A stretch of DNA of 64,000 bases, from NCBI RefSeq assembly GCF_001653135.1, contig NZ_BDDS01000006.1, positions 62,001 through 126,000 of the forward strand. The letters run 5' to 3'. This DNA comes from Pseudoalteromonas neustonica. GTDB taxonomy: Bacteria; Pseudomonadota; Gammaproteobacteria; Enterobacterales; Alteromonadaceae. The position numbers were made by a program, and so were the translations under genes. Below the pieces are notes generated by a model that saw only the letters and a list, made by a program, of their open reading frames with translations, ran no database searches and was not told where the DNA came from. Positions 27,930 through 37,320 of the stretch are shown here, one piece after another (position 1 is the first letter of the stretch; the number at the start of each line of letters is the position of its first letter).

Positions 27930-29114
27930 TCAGCTGACATGGCTAATAAATACCCGTTCTAAAAGCTGTGTGTATATTTTCTCAATTTTTAGTAAGTCAT
28001 TAATAGGCACATGCTCGTTCACTTGGTGGATGGTATTATTTCTTACCCCGCATTCAATCACTTGGGTATAATCATTAGCAAAAAACCGCCCATCAGAAGT
28101 TCCGCCACTGGTACTTAATAAAGGATAACTGCCTGTCACATTAAAAATAGCTTGTTCAACTTGAGTCAATAAGCAGCGACGCGTTTGATGACTAGTATAA
28201 AAAGGCTCACACGGACGCTCCCATTCCACACTCAGCAAAGCTTGTAGATCGCCTAACGCGAATTGAATTTCATTTTTTATATCACTGCTTTTATAACCAT
28301 GGCTATAACGAATATTAAATGTCATTTCACACCGTGCTGGCACCATGTTATCAACAACATTAGCAATATTAATCCCTGTTACTTGCAAGCTCGTATGTGA
28401 ACTTGGCTCGTCACGCTGCCACGTTATACCAGCCAAACGCTTGATTACTTCTGCACTTAAATGGGCTGCATTTATGGTGTTTTCTGGATAAGCAACATGC
28501 CCTGCTTTGCCGTTGATCACTAACCGCGCAGACAGTGCACCTCGACGGCCATTTTTGATTGTATCACCAACATGCAAATGACTGGTTGGCTCACCGACAA
28601 TGCAGCCGTCAAGTTTGATACCTTGTTGCGCTAAACGCTCTGCAATCAGTAGTGAACCATATTCCGCCTCTCCTTCTTCATCAGAGGTGATCAGCCAGTA
28701 AAAAGTACCTTCTTTTGCAGCTGCGTTAGCCAGTAACGTACGACTAGCACATAACATGGCGGCAACGCCTCCTTTCATATCAGCAGCGCCGCGGCCATAA
28801 ATAGCGCCATCAATAATAGCACCTGAAAATGGTTCTGCTCGCCACTGCTCACTTGTCGCGGGTACAACATCAATGTGCCCAGAGAATGCAACTAAAGGCC
28901 CATCTCCAAACTCTATTTTTGCTATAAGATTTGTTACGCCTTTATAGGTAAATTGATCGCACGTAAATCCTAAATTCGAAAGTTGATCATTTAGCCAGTC
29001 TATGGCGCCAGCTTGATTTGGGGTCACCGATTTAAATTTAATAAGCGTGCGTAGCCAGTCAACAACTTTAGGCTGCGCGTGTATTTGTAATGATGGGGTT
29101 CGTGCTAAAAACAT
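27930..29114 (-). CDS. dapE: Succinyl-diaminopimelate desuccinylase
   Basis: DapE removes succinate from N-succinyl-LL-diaminopimelate in the lysine and peptidoglycan precursor pathway. M20 metallopeptidase features are present: FSGHIDVVP (zinc His), GRGAADMKGG (bridging Asp), TSDEEGEAEYG (catalytic Glu pair), GEPTS, KNGRRGALSA, and the C-terminal STSGGTSDGRF. DapE-specific spacing distinguishes it from ArgE. Length is about 394 residues (E. coli 375). The ATG at 29114 was chosen; a TTG at 29126 would add four residues. Neither has a clear ribosome-binding site. Confidence 0.9.
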   Translation of the reverse strand: MFLARTPSLQIHAQPKVVDWLRTLIKFKSVTPNQAGAIDWLNDQLSNLGFTCDQFTYKGVTNLIAKIEFGDGPLVAFSGHIDVVPATSEQWRAEPFSGAIIDGAIYGRGAADMKGGVAAMLCASRTLLANAAAKEGTFYWLITSDEEGEAEYGSLLIAERLAQQGIKLDGCIVGEPTSHLHVGDTIKNGRRGALSARLVINGKAGHVAYPENTINAAHLSAEVIKRLAGITWQRDEPSSHTSLQVTGINIANVVDNMVPARCEMTFNIRYSHGYKSSDIKNEIQFALGDLQALLSVEWERPCEPFYTSHQTRRCLLTQVEQAIFNVTGSYPLLSTSGGTSDGRFFANDYTQVIECGVRNNTIHQVNEHVPINDLLKIEKIYTQLLERVFISHVS

Positions 29115-29264
29115 ATCAACACACAAAATGCAATAAAGGTAGCTTTATTACAACCGTGTTTTATGACTGGGATATGTCAGTTTATAGAAATAAACATGAC
29201 TGATTTATAAAACGAATAGAACACGCCTCAAGTCAATCATTATTATGATAAAGGCATCTAAACA

Positions 29265-29278
29265 TTAATCTAAATCAA
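29265..29278. promoter_or_regulatory. FNR/EtrA-like site upstream of ompW
   Basis: TTAATCTAAATCAA matches the FNR consensus TTGAT-N4-ATCAA at 9 of 10 fixed positions. It is centred about 120 bases upstream of the ompW start; a weaker half-site, TTGAT at 29315-29319, is nearer. E. coli ompW is FNR-controlled, which makes the site plausible. Confidence 0.4.
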
Positions 29279-29392
29279 ACAATCTTTTTAGATCCAATAA
29301 TCTGCTTATAAACATTGATCTAGAACAGTTTCTTATTTCGAATTTACTTGATAATAGACTCAATTCAAAAAAAGTAGTTCTCGGAGAACAGC

Positions 29393-30046
29393 ATGAAAAA
29401 ACAACTTAGCGCAGCGTTATTCACCTCTCTTTTAATCGCGTCTCCTTTTGCCAGTGCAGATTTTAGCGTAAACGTAGGTGCTATAAACGTAAATCCTGAT
29501 AATAGCAGCTCAGCAATCAATGAAGACTCAACTCTTGGTCTAAAAGGTGATTCTGATACACAGCTTGGTATTACTATTGATTATGCATTTAATGATAACT
29601 GGGTTTTAGAGTTAGTTGCTGCAACACCTTTCTCTCATGATGTTGACGGTACAGGTGGTTTAGCTGGCAATAAAATTGCTAATATTAAGCATTTACCACC
29701 ATCACTTATTGCTCAATATCACTTTTTAGACAGTGCATCTGCATTTCGCCCATTCGTAGGTGTTGGTGTTAACTATACGGTATTTTTCGACGAACAACCT
29801 TCAGCGGCACTTAAATCAGTACTTGGCACTGACGATGTTCAAGTGAAGTTAGATGATTCATTCGGCTTTGTAGCACAAGCAGGTGTTAACTACATGTTTA
29901 ATCAAAGCTGGGGATTGCATGCAATGGTATCTGTAATGGATATTGAGACTGATGCAACTGTCTACGCAAAAGGCGCACAGGCACTTACTTCAACCGTTAA
30001 AATTGACCCGGTTGTTGCAATGTTAGGTGTTAAGTATAAGTTTTAA
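29393..30046 (+). CDS. ompW: Outer membrane protein OmpW
   Basis: A 217-residue outer-membrane protein with a signal peptide cleaved after ASA (residues 1-22). The mature part fits the 8-stranded OmpW barrel: FSVNVGAINVNPD, LGITIDYAFNDNWVLELVAATPFSHDV, LPPSLIAQYHF, RPFVGVGVNYT and a C-terminal VAMLGVKYKF ending in Phe, the usual signal for the BAM complex. OmpW forms a hydrophobic channel and responds to oxygen and stress. Ribosome-binding site and downstream terminator are clear. Confidence 0.95.
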   Translation: MKKQLSAALFTSLLIASPFASADFSVNVGAINVNPDNSSSAINEDSTLGLKGDSDTQLGITIDYAFNDNWVLELVAATPFSHDVDGTGGLAGNKIANIKHLPPSLIAQYHFLDSASAFRPFVGVGVNYTVFFDEQPSAALKSVLGTDDVQVKLDDSFGFVAQAGVNYMFNQSWGLHAMVSVMDIETDATVYAKGAQALTSTVKIDPVVAMLGVKYKF

Positions 30047-30072
30047 ATTTGTAGATACTAAAAATATACTTT

Positions 30073-30096
30073 AAAAAGGCCTTTCGGCCTTTTTTG
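30073..30096 (+). terminator. Rho-independent terminator after ompW
   Basis: AAAAAGGCC / GGCCTTTTTT with a 4-base loop (TTTC), 26 bases after the ompW stop. Confidence 0.9.
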
Positions 30097-30112
30097 TTTT
30101 TTCGTATTAAAA

Positions 30113-30649
30113 TCAGCGAGACAAGTTAGTTACTTTTTTCTGTTCAAGCATTTCCTTCCAATGCATTATTTCTGGGGGCAAAATAGGTGCTACGCCATCA
30201 AACCCTGCAACCTCTAACATCTCTTCAACGCTAACAACGCCTTTTTTACGCTTAAACACCCCTCTAACATATGCAATAGCATGAAGGCCACGATCAGAGT
30301 GAAACTTCTGTTCTATATAGAAATATTTATGGTCCCAACCAACTAGTCGCGTACTCACTGTATAACGCTGCATTGGCTTGATATCACGAATATAAGTAAT
30401 CGCAGTTGCATTGACGATGGGAAACCAGCGTTTTTTTAATATCAGCCCCAATAACCCCACCCTTTCAGTCATCCATGTTCGCGCCAAATCCATCATGGCT
30501 AAGTAACGAGAGTTTGTCAGGTGCAAATTAATATCACAATCAGTCGGTAACGCTTTGTAATCAATATCAACTGTATCTAAGAGCGGCTGATAAACACGAT
30601 TACGTTTGATTTTAAAAAAAAGTAATAAAAGACGAAAATAGAGGTTCAC
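30113..30649 (-). CDS. Acyl-CoA thioesterase, 4HBT (hotdog) family
   Basis: A 178-residue hotdog-fold protein. TDCDINLHLTNSRYLAMMDLAR at about 35-57 is the conserved Asp/His/Asn region of 4-hydroxybenzoyl-CoA thioesterase-like enzymes (4HBT_2). Substrate is unknown. It converges on ompW, sharing the gap with the ompW terminator, and is divergent from the next secreted protein gene. Confidence 0.78.
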   Translation of the reverse strand: MNLYFRLLLLFFKIKRNRVYQPLLDTVDIDYKALPTDCDINLHLTNSRYLAMMDLARTWMTERVGLLGLILKKRWFPIVNATAITYIRDIKPMQRYTVSTRLVGWDHKYFYIEQKFHSDRGLHAIAYVRGVFKRKKGVVSVEEMLEVAGFDGVAPILPPEIMHWKEMLEQKKVTNLSR

Positions 30650-30761
30650 AATTAAAGGTCTAACCAGTTAATAATACAACCGAGTGTAGCACAGCATCTT
30701 GCAATGGAGAATATTCTGCTCTAATCTCAAAGTTCACTATTTTTAAAAAGTACGCATCATT

Positions 30762-31250
30762 ATGATTAAACCTGTCTTTTACTTAGGTGTTTTATTCACA
30801 CTTTGTAGCAGCTATGCATGGGCTGATTTTGATTATCCAGGAGAAGGAAAGGTTAGCTACCCTACTGGTGTAGAAAAACCGTTTAAATTCGGCTTTGGTT
30901 GGCAAAAAAACAATGAGCAATTTACCATTGGAACTAAAAGTTACAATATGCAATTACCAGAATCATATTCCATTGCTATAACGCTTTCTAAAGATGAGCA
31001 GCAAATCTGGGTGCAAGAATTTAACAATGGTTTTATTGAAGGGTTTAACTGGAAAATAGGCGAGCACACTTTAGCACTTGAAAAACGTCAGTTTAAAGAT
31101 CCTGTCAAAGGAAATTATGTGATTAGTTTAGATAATAAAAATTACTTTTTTGCTCGTAACAATATCAGCATAATGATTAAATTTAGCGAAGAAGGGATTG
31201 AGACAATCGCTATTGATGGCGTCACTAAAGATATGGGCACTAAACAATAG
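30762..31250 (+). CDS. Hypothetical secreted protein
   Basis: Function not recognised. The 162-residue product has a signal peptide (FYLGVLFTLCSSYAWA, cleavage near residue 21) and a mature domain rich in beta-strand pattern and aromatic residues (KPFKFGFGWQKNNEQFTIG). It has no cysteines after processing. It stands alone, converging on tyrR. Confidence 0.7.
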   Translation: MIKPVFYLGVLFTLCSSYAWADFDYPGEGKVSYPTGVEKPFKFGFGWQKNNEQFTIGTKSYNMQLPESYSIAITLSKDEQQIWVQEFNNGFIEGFNWKIGEHTLALEKRQFKDPVKGNYVISLDNKNYFFARNNISIMIKFSEEGIETIAIDGVTKDMGTKQ

Positions 31251-31271
31251 TACCCATAAATAATTGCAAAC

Positions 31272-32828
31272 TTACACTTTTACTGTTTTACGGTTAATAC
31301 CATAATCACGTAATTTATTCGCAACAGCTGTGTGGCTTAAACCTAACCGTTTAGCTAGTTGACGTGAACTTGGGTAAGCTGGGTAAAGTTTACGTAATAA
31401 CGTTGCTTCAAAGCGCTTTACCGCTTGATCTAAAGAGCCTTCAAAATCAGACTCTAAATAGCCCAAGTCATGTGTAAATGTGGGTAACTGAAGATGCTCT
31501 ACACGTAGTTCATTGTCATCTAATAATGATACCGCGCGGTAAATCGCATTTTCGAGCTGACGCACATTACCCGGCCATGGGTAATCTTGCAAGAACGCTA
31601 AGCACTCAGCCGATAGTTCAGGTATAGCATGGCCATTTTGCTGTGCATATTTTTGAATAAAGTGCTCAGCCAATGGACCTACATCAGCCCTACGGTCTCT
31701 CAGTGGCGCTATTTCAAGTGTCAGGACGTTAATTCGATAATATAAATCTTCTCTAAACGTTCCCTCTTGCACCATTGCTGGTAAATCTTTCTGCGTCGCG
31801 GCAATAATGCGAACATTCACTTTCACTTCGTTCTCATCGCCTACTTTTCGAAATGTACCATCTTGTAAAAAGCGTAATAGTTTGGTTTGTAATTGCGTAG
31901 ACATTTCGCCCACTTCATCCAAAAATACCGTACCACCATCCGCTTGTTCAAGCACACCACGTTTTGGTGCAGCATTTTCTTCGTAACCTGCATAGCCAAA
32001 TAATTCAGATTCTGCTACATCATCAGGTAATGAAGCACATGACAATGCAATGAACGGCTTGACTGAACGATTTGACGCATAATGGCATGCACGCGCAAGC
32101 AGCTCTTTACCAGTACCTGTTTCACCGGTGATTAAAATAGGCGCTTCCAATTGTGCCATTTTACGTGCTTCACGCACAACTCGTCGCATTGCGGTACTAA
32201 AATTATGAATGGTTGCAAAACTCTCTTGCCCATAACGACGAAATGCGCTGACTTGCTGTCCCAACCGACTCTGTGATTTGATGTTGATTACAGCGCCCGC
32301 CAATACATCGCCTTCAGCACCTTGCGGCACTGCTATTGGTAAAATGTCAGCAATAAAATCTTCACCTGCAACTTCAACACGTGTTGTTTGGCCTAAAACT
32401 TCTTTCCCTTCCAGCCAGCGTGTAAAATTAAAGCCTTTTAATAGATTATTAATATTCGAGCCGAGAATCTCTTTTTCACTCAGCTGTAAGTCTTTACATG
32501 CGGCATCATTGCATAACCTAACCCAGCCTTTAGCATCAATAGATATAACGCCATCAGGTAACGCACGCAATAAAGTATTAAGTTCGTTATGCTCACGTTC
32601 AGAAGGTAAAAAAGCAGTAGTTCGAACATCTTTAACACCATCAATCAATCGTATTGATGGCATAATTTTTTGGAACTGTTCAAACTCAATCGGGGGGAAA
32701 CTGACGTACATACGACAGTTCACTGAATCAACTTCAATACCTTTCAAATCAACTTGATAATTGACCAAAATATTAAGTATTTCTTGAGCAATACCGATGC
32801 GGTCTGCACAATGAATATCTAAACGCAT
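31272..32828 (-). CDS. tyrR: Transcriptional regulator TyrR
   Basis: TyrR controls aromatic amino acid genes in response to tyrosine and phenylalanine. The 518-residue protein has an ACT domain (1-70), a PAS domain (about 80-130), an AAA+ domain with Walker A GETGTGKE at 235-242 and Walker B TVFLDEVGEM, and a C-terminal helix-turn-helix (SSRQLAKRLGLSHTAVANKL). The GAFTGA loop needed to act on sigma-54 is absent (FGYAGYEENAAPKRG), as in E. coli TyrR. It should therefore act with sigma-70 polymerase. A TyrR-box-like site lies upstream. Confidence 0.95.
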   Translation of the reverse strand: MRLDIHCADRIGIAQEILNILVNYQVDLKGIEVDSVNCRMYVSFPPIEFEQFQKIMPSIRLIDGVKDVRTTAFLPSEREHNELNTLLRALPDGVISIDAKGWVRLCNDAACKDLQLSEKEILGSNINNLLKGFNFTRWLEGKEVLGQTTRVEVAGEDFIADILPIAVPQGAEGDVLAGAVINIKSQSRLGQQVSAFRRYGQESFATIHNFSTAMRRVVREARKMAQLEAPILITGETGTGKELLARACHYASNRSVKPFIALSCASLPDDVAESELFGYAGYEENAAPKRGVLEQADGGTVFLDEVGEMSTQLQTKLLRFLQDGTFRKVGDENEVKVNVRIIAATQKDLPAMVQEGTFREDLYYRINVLTLEIAPLRDRRADVGPLAEHFIQKYAQQNGHAIPELSAECLAFLQDYPWPGNVRQLENAIYRAVSLLDDNELRVEHLQLPTFTHDLGYLESDFEGSLDQAVKRFEATLLRKLYPAYPSSRQLAKRLGLSHTAVANKLRDYGINRKTVKV

Positions 32829-32899
32829 TATATCCTCAAAAAAAGAGACATTTATATATCACGGATAATACGCGAACTCCTCTAGAGAGGATAGTCAAT

Positions 32900-32917
32900 T
32901 GTAAAGATATTTGGACA
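32900..32917. promoter_or_regulatory. Possible TyrR box upstream of tyrR
   Basis: TGTAAA-N6-TGGACA resembles the TyrR box TGTAAA-N6-TTTACA (10 of 12 fixed positions). It is about 70-90 bases upstream of the tyrR start, and in the gap shared with the capA-like operon. Autoregulation of tyrR is known in E. coli. Confidence 0.35.
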
Positions 32918-33012
32918 AGGCTGAAATAAATAATCTAAACATGGCCGTTATTGAATAATAAATACTATAATTTAGGATTGAACAAATTAAAAAATATCAA
33001 ATGTTTGGCTGG

Positions 33013-33042
33013 TTGCTAATACAACTATACATTCCGTATAAT
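33013..33042 (+). promoter_or_regulatory. Promoter of the CapA/CapC/CapB-like operon
   Basis: TATAAT at 33037-33042 is a perfect -10; TTGCTA at 33013-33018 is a 4/6 -35 with an 18-base spacer. It would give a 5' leader of about 38 bases before the TTG start at 33087. No other promoter of this quality was noticed in the gaps between the following six genes, which are too short or overlap. Confidence 0.55.
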
Positions 33043-33086
33043 GAAAACGTGCTAGACAATGTAACTAGAGTGATAATGAGGTCAGT

Positions 33087-35312
33087 TTGAAATTAAATAT
33101 ATCCAAATATCTTGTGCTACTGTTAACGATCAATATCGCTGGCTGTAAAGTCGAAGATCCTTACGACGCAGGAGAAACACAAGCTCAACAAACTGAAAGT
33201 CAAAAAAGAGCCGAGCATTTAAAGCAAACATTTACAGGCTCAATGACTGTTAAGAATGAGCAAGGGCAAATTTTAAGTGATATTACAGTGAGCTTTGCTA
33301 GCCAGAATTATCAAACTGACGCTAATGGACAATTCACTTACAACGAAATTGCTTTTGGTAACCACCGACTAGTAGTAAGCGACTCAGGGTATTTCCCACT
33401 CGCTGCAACAATCACAGTTACAAAAAACGGTAACAACCAAGACATTACCTTAAGTAGCAAGAGTAGTAATACTGTTAGCTTACTGTTTGCTGGTGACACT
33501 ATGTTTGGGCGTCGTTTCCTCGATCCATCACTTGCAACTATGACAGCTAACATTCCCGATGTTGAGGGTGCCCTTATCCGTCCAGCGACAGCTGCTGAAA
33601 ATGCACAGTCTCTAACACAGTTTGTGGGCTCTTTTTTCCAAGCTGCCGACTTCACATCTGTTAATTTAGAGTCACCAGTGACAGCATCACCTGAAACACC
33701 TCATCCAACAAAAGAATTTAGCTTCTTTTCTCTTCCTGAGACCCTTGCAGGAATAAAATCAATCGGCGTAGATTATGTCGCATTAGGGAATAACCATGTC
33801 TATGACTTTTTAGATGATGGCCTTAACGATACGCTAACTGAAGTCGCTAATGCAGGGATTGCCAACAGTGGCGCGGGTAACGATATACAAAGTGCCTATC
33901 AACCTGAGTATATGGATGTAGGCACCGTTAAACTGGGGCTTTTTTCAGCGACATCGATTACAGGTAAAGAACATGCTATTACCTACGTTACTGACGAAAC
34001 CAAAGGCGGTGCAGCCGATTTAACAGAATCAGAATTGGTTGAAATGTACCTTGATGAAGCTGCTAATAATAGCGATTATGTAATAGCCCAAATGCACGGG
34101 GGCGATGAATATAGCTATGAACCAAGCAACTATATAAAAAGTCGATTTAACTTATTGTCAAAGCAAAAAACTAATTTGATTATTGCTCATCACCCACATA
34201 TCGCCCAAGGATTTTCTGTGTTCAATGGTGTCCCCGCCATTCTTGGTCTTGGTAACTTTGTCTTTGACCAAGATAGGTTAGATACCTTATTAGGTGTGGC
34301 TGTATTAGTACATGTTAACAAAGATTCATCGCCAATGACTGAGCGTGCATATGCATACCCTATTTATGTGGAAGGGTATCAACCTAAATTCATTAATGGC
34401 TTTTTAAGCGATTATTTATTACGCCGCTTAGCCGAATTTTCAGACGATAACATCACACTTATCCCAAGAGATGGCTATGCAGACGTATACTTTGCAAAAA
34501 ACCAGGCCAGCAGCTCTTCATATACTCAAACAGTCACAATAGCAGCAAATCAATCAATTATTGACCTACGTGATTATGCCCCATCAAGCAAATCATTCTT
34601 AACTAAGATTGAACTTATATCTGGTGCAGCTCCTTCAAATATTAGATTCGGTCGCGATGTTATGGTTTTCGGTGATTTTGAAGATTGGGACAATGACGAT
34701 GAGCAATTGGAAGTTGCACGCTGGGATCATACTGGTGATAGTGTGACACCTTGTATTAGCCAAGCAAGAAATGGCCAGCAAGGCTTGTGTTCATCACGCA
34801 CTCAGTTTGACAATACACCTTCTATTATTCCTTTTCGCCAAACAATCCGTGCAATGGAGTTACCAAATCTAGAAAATGAAATGAGCGTGTTTAAGGATTT
34901 TAGTTTATTTGGTTATAGCAAAGCAGATAATGCAGGCAAGCTCGATGCTAAGTTAGTAATTACAACAGCTGAAGATGGTCTAGAGTTTTCAACACAATAT
35001 ATAAGCATTCAGCCAGCGGGTAGCCACACTTGGGAAGCGTTTAATTATGATTTTACACTCCCATCGGATGATTTAACATTAGGACCAGAAAAGTTACCTG
35101 CAAGAGGAATAAAAGTCACTTTTAACCACTACCCTCCTGAAAAAGATGAAGCTAATCTAGCGCTTGATGATGTTACCATGATTTCTTGGCAAACCAAGCT
35201 TGAGTTAACAGAGGGGGTTTGGCAAACTGATAGGATGCATGGTTTTGATTTTATAAACTTAAATTCAAATGCCCCACTCACTTTTAAGCTCACTTTCAGT
35301 ACGCTTGACTAA
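33087..35312 (+). CDS. CapA/PgsA-like lipoprotein of a polyglutamate-type synthesis operon
   Basis: A 741-residue lipoprotein. The signal peptide ends in the lipobox IAGC (Cys20). Residues about 50-122 resemble a carboxypeptidase-regulatory-like beta-sandwich. Residues about 128-420 are a CapA (PGA_cap) metallophosphatase-like domain, with LLFAGDTMFGRRF (Asp137), VNLESPV, LGNNHVYDF (235-237), GGDEY (338-342) and IIAHHPHIAQG (368-371). Residues 420-741 form an extra beta-rich region absent from Bacillus CapA. The TTG start has GAGG at five bases' spacing, and the only nearby ATG runs into a stop. CapA/PgsA is needed for polyglutamate production or release. First gene of the operon. Confidence 0.85.
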   Translation: MKLNISKYLVLLLTINIAGCKVEDPYDAGETQAQQTESQKRAEHLKQTFTGSMTVKNEQGQILSDITVSFASQNYQTDANGQFTYNEIAFGNHRLVVSDSGYFPLAATITVTKNGNNQDITLSSKSSNTVSLLFAGDTMFGRRFLDPSLATMTANIPDVEGALIRPATAAENAQSLTQFVGSFFQAADFTSVNLESPVTASPETPHPTKEFSFFSLPETLAGIKSIGVDYVALGNNHVYDFLDDGLNDTLTEVANAGIANSGAGNDIQSAYQPEYMDVGTVKLGLFSATSITGKEHAITYVTDETKGGAADLTESELVEMYLDEAANNSDYVIAQMHGGDEYSYEPSNYIKSRFNLLSKQKTNLIIAHHPHIAQGFSVFNGVPAILGLGNFVFDQDRLDTLLGVAVLVHVNKDSSPMTERAYAYPIYVEGYQPKFINGFLSDYLLRRLAEFSDDNITLIPRDGYADVYFAKNQASSSSYTQTVTIAANQSIIDLRDYAPSSKSFLTKIELISGAAPSNIRFGRDVMVFGDFEDWDNDDEQLEVARWDHTGDSVTPCISQARNGQQGLCSSRTQFDNTPSIIPFRQTIRAMELPNLENEMSVFKDFSLFGYSKADNAGKLDAKLVITTAEDGLEFSTQYISIQPAGSHTWEAFNYDFTLPSDDLTLGPEKLPARGIKVTFNHYPPEKDEANLALDDVTMISWQTKLELTEGVWQTDRMHGFDFINLNSNAPLTFKLTFSTLD

Positions 35313-35334
35313 TTTTACTACCCTAGGATTTATA

Positions 35335-37320
35335 GTGGCTTTTAAACAACAATTTTTTCTATTAAAGAACCAACGAACATTCTGGCTAATTTTAAGTTTA
35401 TTTATTATTGTAATAGTAGCAAATACATTATCATTGTTTCATTCAGCTAATGCTTTTTTTTACAGTAACTTAGCACAGCTAACGCACAGCCAAAAAAGTA
35501 ATGTCGTTATTATAGAAAGTGAGCATTTGAGCCGTGATCATAATGTTTTAGTTGAGCAACTATTAACATATAATCCAAAAGCTGTTGTTGTGCTCGCAAA
35601 TGAGCAGTTAAGCTACTTTAAGTCTGAAGGACAAGGACCTGAACAAAAGGTATTTTATCCTCACCCTAATAACGCATATTGTCTGCCAGCTATTTCTGAT
35701 TGGTCAGGCTATAACGTTGAATTAGTAGCTATGTCTAAAAGTTTATGCAAACCTGTGTGGCCAGCATTATTTAGTGATCTTGATTTAGACAATAATTTAC
35801 TAATAAATTTTTCGTTATCTCCTTCGGCTTTACCTAAGTTTACAGCAACACGCTTGATGACTATGGATATAATGGCAAGCCAGTTAGAAGAGAAGGTTGT
35901 GATTATTGGCCAAAAAAATGTGGGATTAGGGGTAACGCTTAATGCGCCAAAACTACAACACTCATCTAATTATTTATTACTAACAGCTTATATTGCAGAT
36001 ACGCTAAATAAGAACAATGCTGTGGTCATGCTTTCGAAACTACAAAGTACATTTTTGTTACTAGCCATTGCGTTTTTACTTTTATTTGCATTTCAAAAGC
36101 TCTCAATAAATTACAGCATATTTTTAGTTTTAACCCTTATAGCTAGTTGGTTTACTCTTGGCTATTTCACATTGATTCTACAACAACTATTTTTACCTGT
36201 TGGTCAAATGAGCATCCTTACTCTGTTTTCTCTACTGTGGGTGATTTTGGTCAGGAAACTAAACGAAGATAGTCAATTAATCAGCCTGATAGGTAATATT
36301 CAGCAAAAGATGGCTGGGCGTTATCTGCCAAAATCATTTACCTTACAAAGTAGCCCATGGGATGCCATTATCCGCTTGGTCAATCAACAACTCGCATTAA
36401 ACAAATCTATATTTCTGGCCCGCAAAGAAGGTGACCATAGACTAAGCGAAATTAGAGCGGTGAACTGTCAGTTAAGCGATATTAAAGAAATGCGCCGAGA
36501 CTATAAGCGAGAGCCCTACTCTGAAGCCTTAAAAGCATTTGGCGTAATCCCTATCGACAGACCTTTTTTTGAAAACATTGAAGACGGTGAAGTCCAATAT
36601 ATTGTGCCATTAATTTATGCTGGTGATGTACGTGGTTTTTGGGCTATGACTGTAACCCCAGATGAAAATTTTAATCAGCAAGCATTTGAAAAAAATGTAA
36701 ATGCGTTCGCAGCTCAAATTGGCGAGTTACTATTTCATTATCGTATTTTTGAATCGCAAACAGATGCAAATAATAGCGCGCTTTCTCAGTTATTAACTTT
36801 GCGCCTTAAAGAACCTTTAAGCCAACAAGTAAAAGTATCAATTGCCGAGATGGAGCAAAAGCTAACGACTTTAGAACATGTTTTCAACAATATACGCTCA
36901 GCGACGGTATTGTTTAACTTGTTTGGCCAAGTAGTACAAATCAACCAATCATTAGAAAAACTAGCAACAAAACATCAGTTTTCAATATTTGAAATGACCG
37001 CTCTGGATTTATTATGTTTAGTGACAGATCTTGACCTTGAAGCTGCTAAAGGAAAACTGCGTTTTATTACATTACAAAAAGGTGACATCTATCTCGAGGC
37101 ACACATTGATAATAAAACGTATATTTTAAATGTTAGAGCAATGGATTCAGCCAATGTGCAAAGTGCATCTGGGGAACCTTTTCAAGTGTCTGGCATTTTG
37201 TTTGAATTTATCGATCTTGCCTTTTTCATAGAAAAAATGCCCAACAGTAAACAATTATGTGACTCGATAAATGAACAACAAAAGTGTTATATGCAAAGTT
37301 TAGCGGAGCAAACTAACTAG
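35335..37320 (+). CDS. CHASE2-type membrane sensor with GAF- and PAS-like domains, no output domain
   Basis: A 661-residue protein from the GTG at 35335 (AGGA at six bases' spacing); an ATG at 35269, inside the preceding gene, is open in frame but lacks such a site. After one membrane segment (FWLILSLFIIVIVANTL) comes a periplasmic domain of about 190 residues resembling CHASE2 (NVVIIESEHLSRDHNVLVEQL, KAVVVLANE). Three close membrane segments follow, the usual CHASE2 layout. The cytoplasmic part has a GAF-like region (VQYIVPLIYAGDVRGFWAMTV) and a PAS-like region (ATVLFNLFGQVVQINQSLEKL). No kinase, cyclase, GGDEF or EAL domain follows. It probably regulates polymer synthesis by protein contact. 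Confidence 0.72.
   Translation: MAFKQQFFLLKNQRTFWLILSLFIIVIVANTLSLFHSANAFFYSNLAQLTHSQKSNVVIIESEHLSRDHNVLVEQLLTYNPKAVVVLANEQLSYFKSEGQGPEQKVFYPHPNNAYCLPAISDWSGYNVELVAMSKSLCKPVWPALFSDLDLDNNLLINFSLSPSALPKFTATRLMTMDIMASQLEEKVVIIGQKNVGLGVTLNAPKLQHSSNYLLLTAYIADTLNKNNAVVMLSKLQSTFLLLAIAFLLLFAFQKLSINYSIFLVLTLIASWFTLGYFTLILQQLFLPVGQMSILTLFSLLWVILVRKLNEDSQLISLIGNIQQKMAGRYLPKSFTLQSSPWDAIIRLVNQQLALNKSIFLARKEGDHRLSEIRAVNCQLSDIKEMRRDYKREPYSEALKAFGVIPIDRPFFENIEDGEVQYIVPLIYAGDVRGFWAMTVTPDENFNQQAFEKNVNAFAAQIGELLFHYRIFESQTDANNSALSQLLTLRLKEPLSQQVKVSIAEMEQKLTTLEHVFNNIRSATVLFNLFGQVVQINQSLEKLATKHQFSIFEMTALDLLCLVTDLDLEAAKGKLRFITLQKGDIYLEAHIDNKTYILNVRAMDSANVQSASGEPFQVSGILFEFIDLAFFIEKMPNSKQLCDSINEQQKCYMQSLAEQTN

Noticed and set aside
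33071..33076. GATAAT close to the CapA-like start as a -10 element
   Set aside because: It would put the transcript start almost on the TTG codon and remove the GAGG ribosome-binding site; the TATAAT at 33037 is better.
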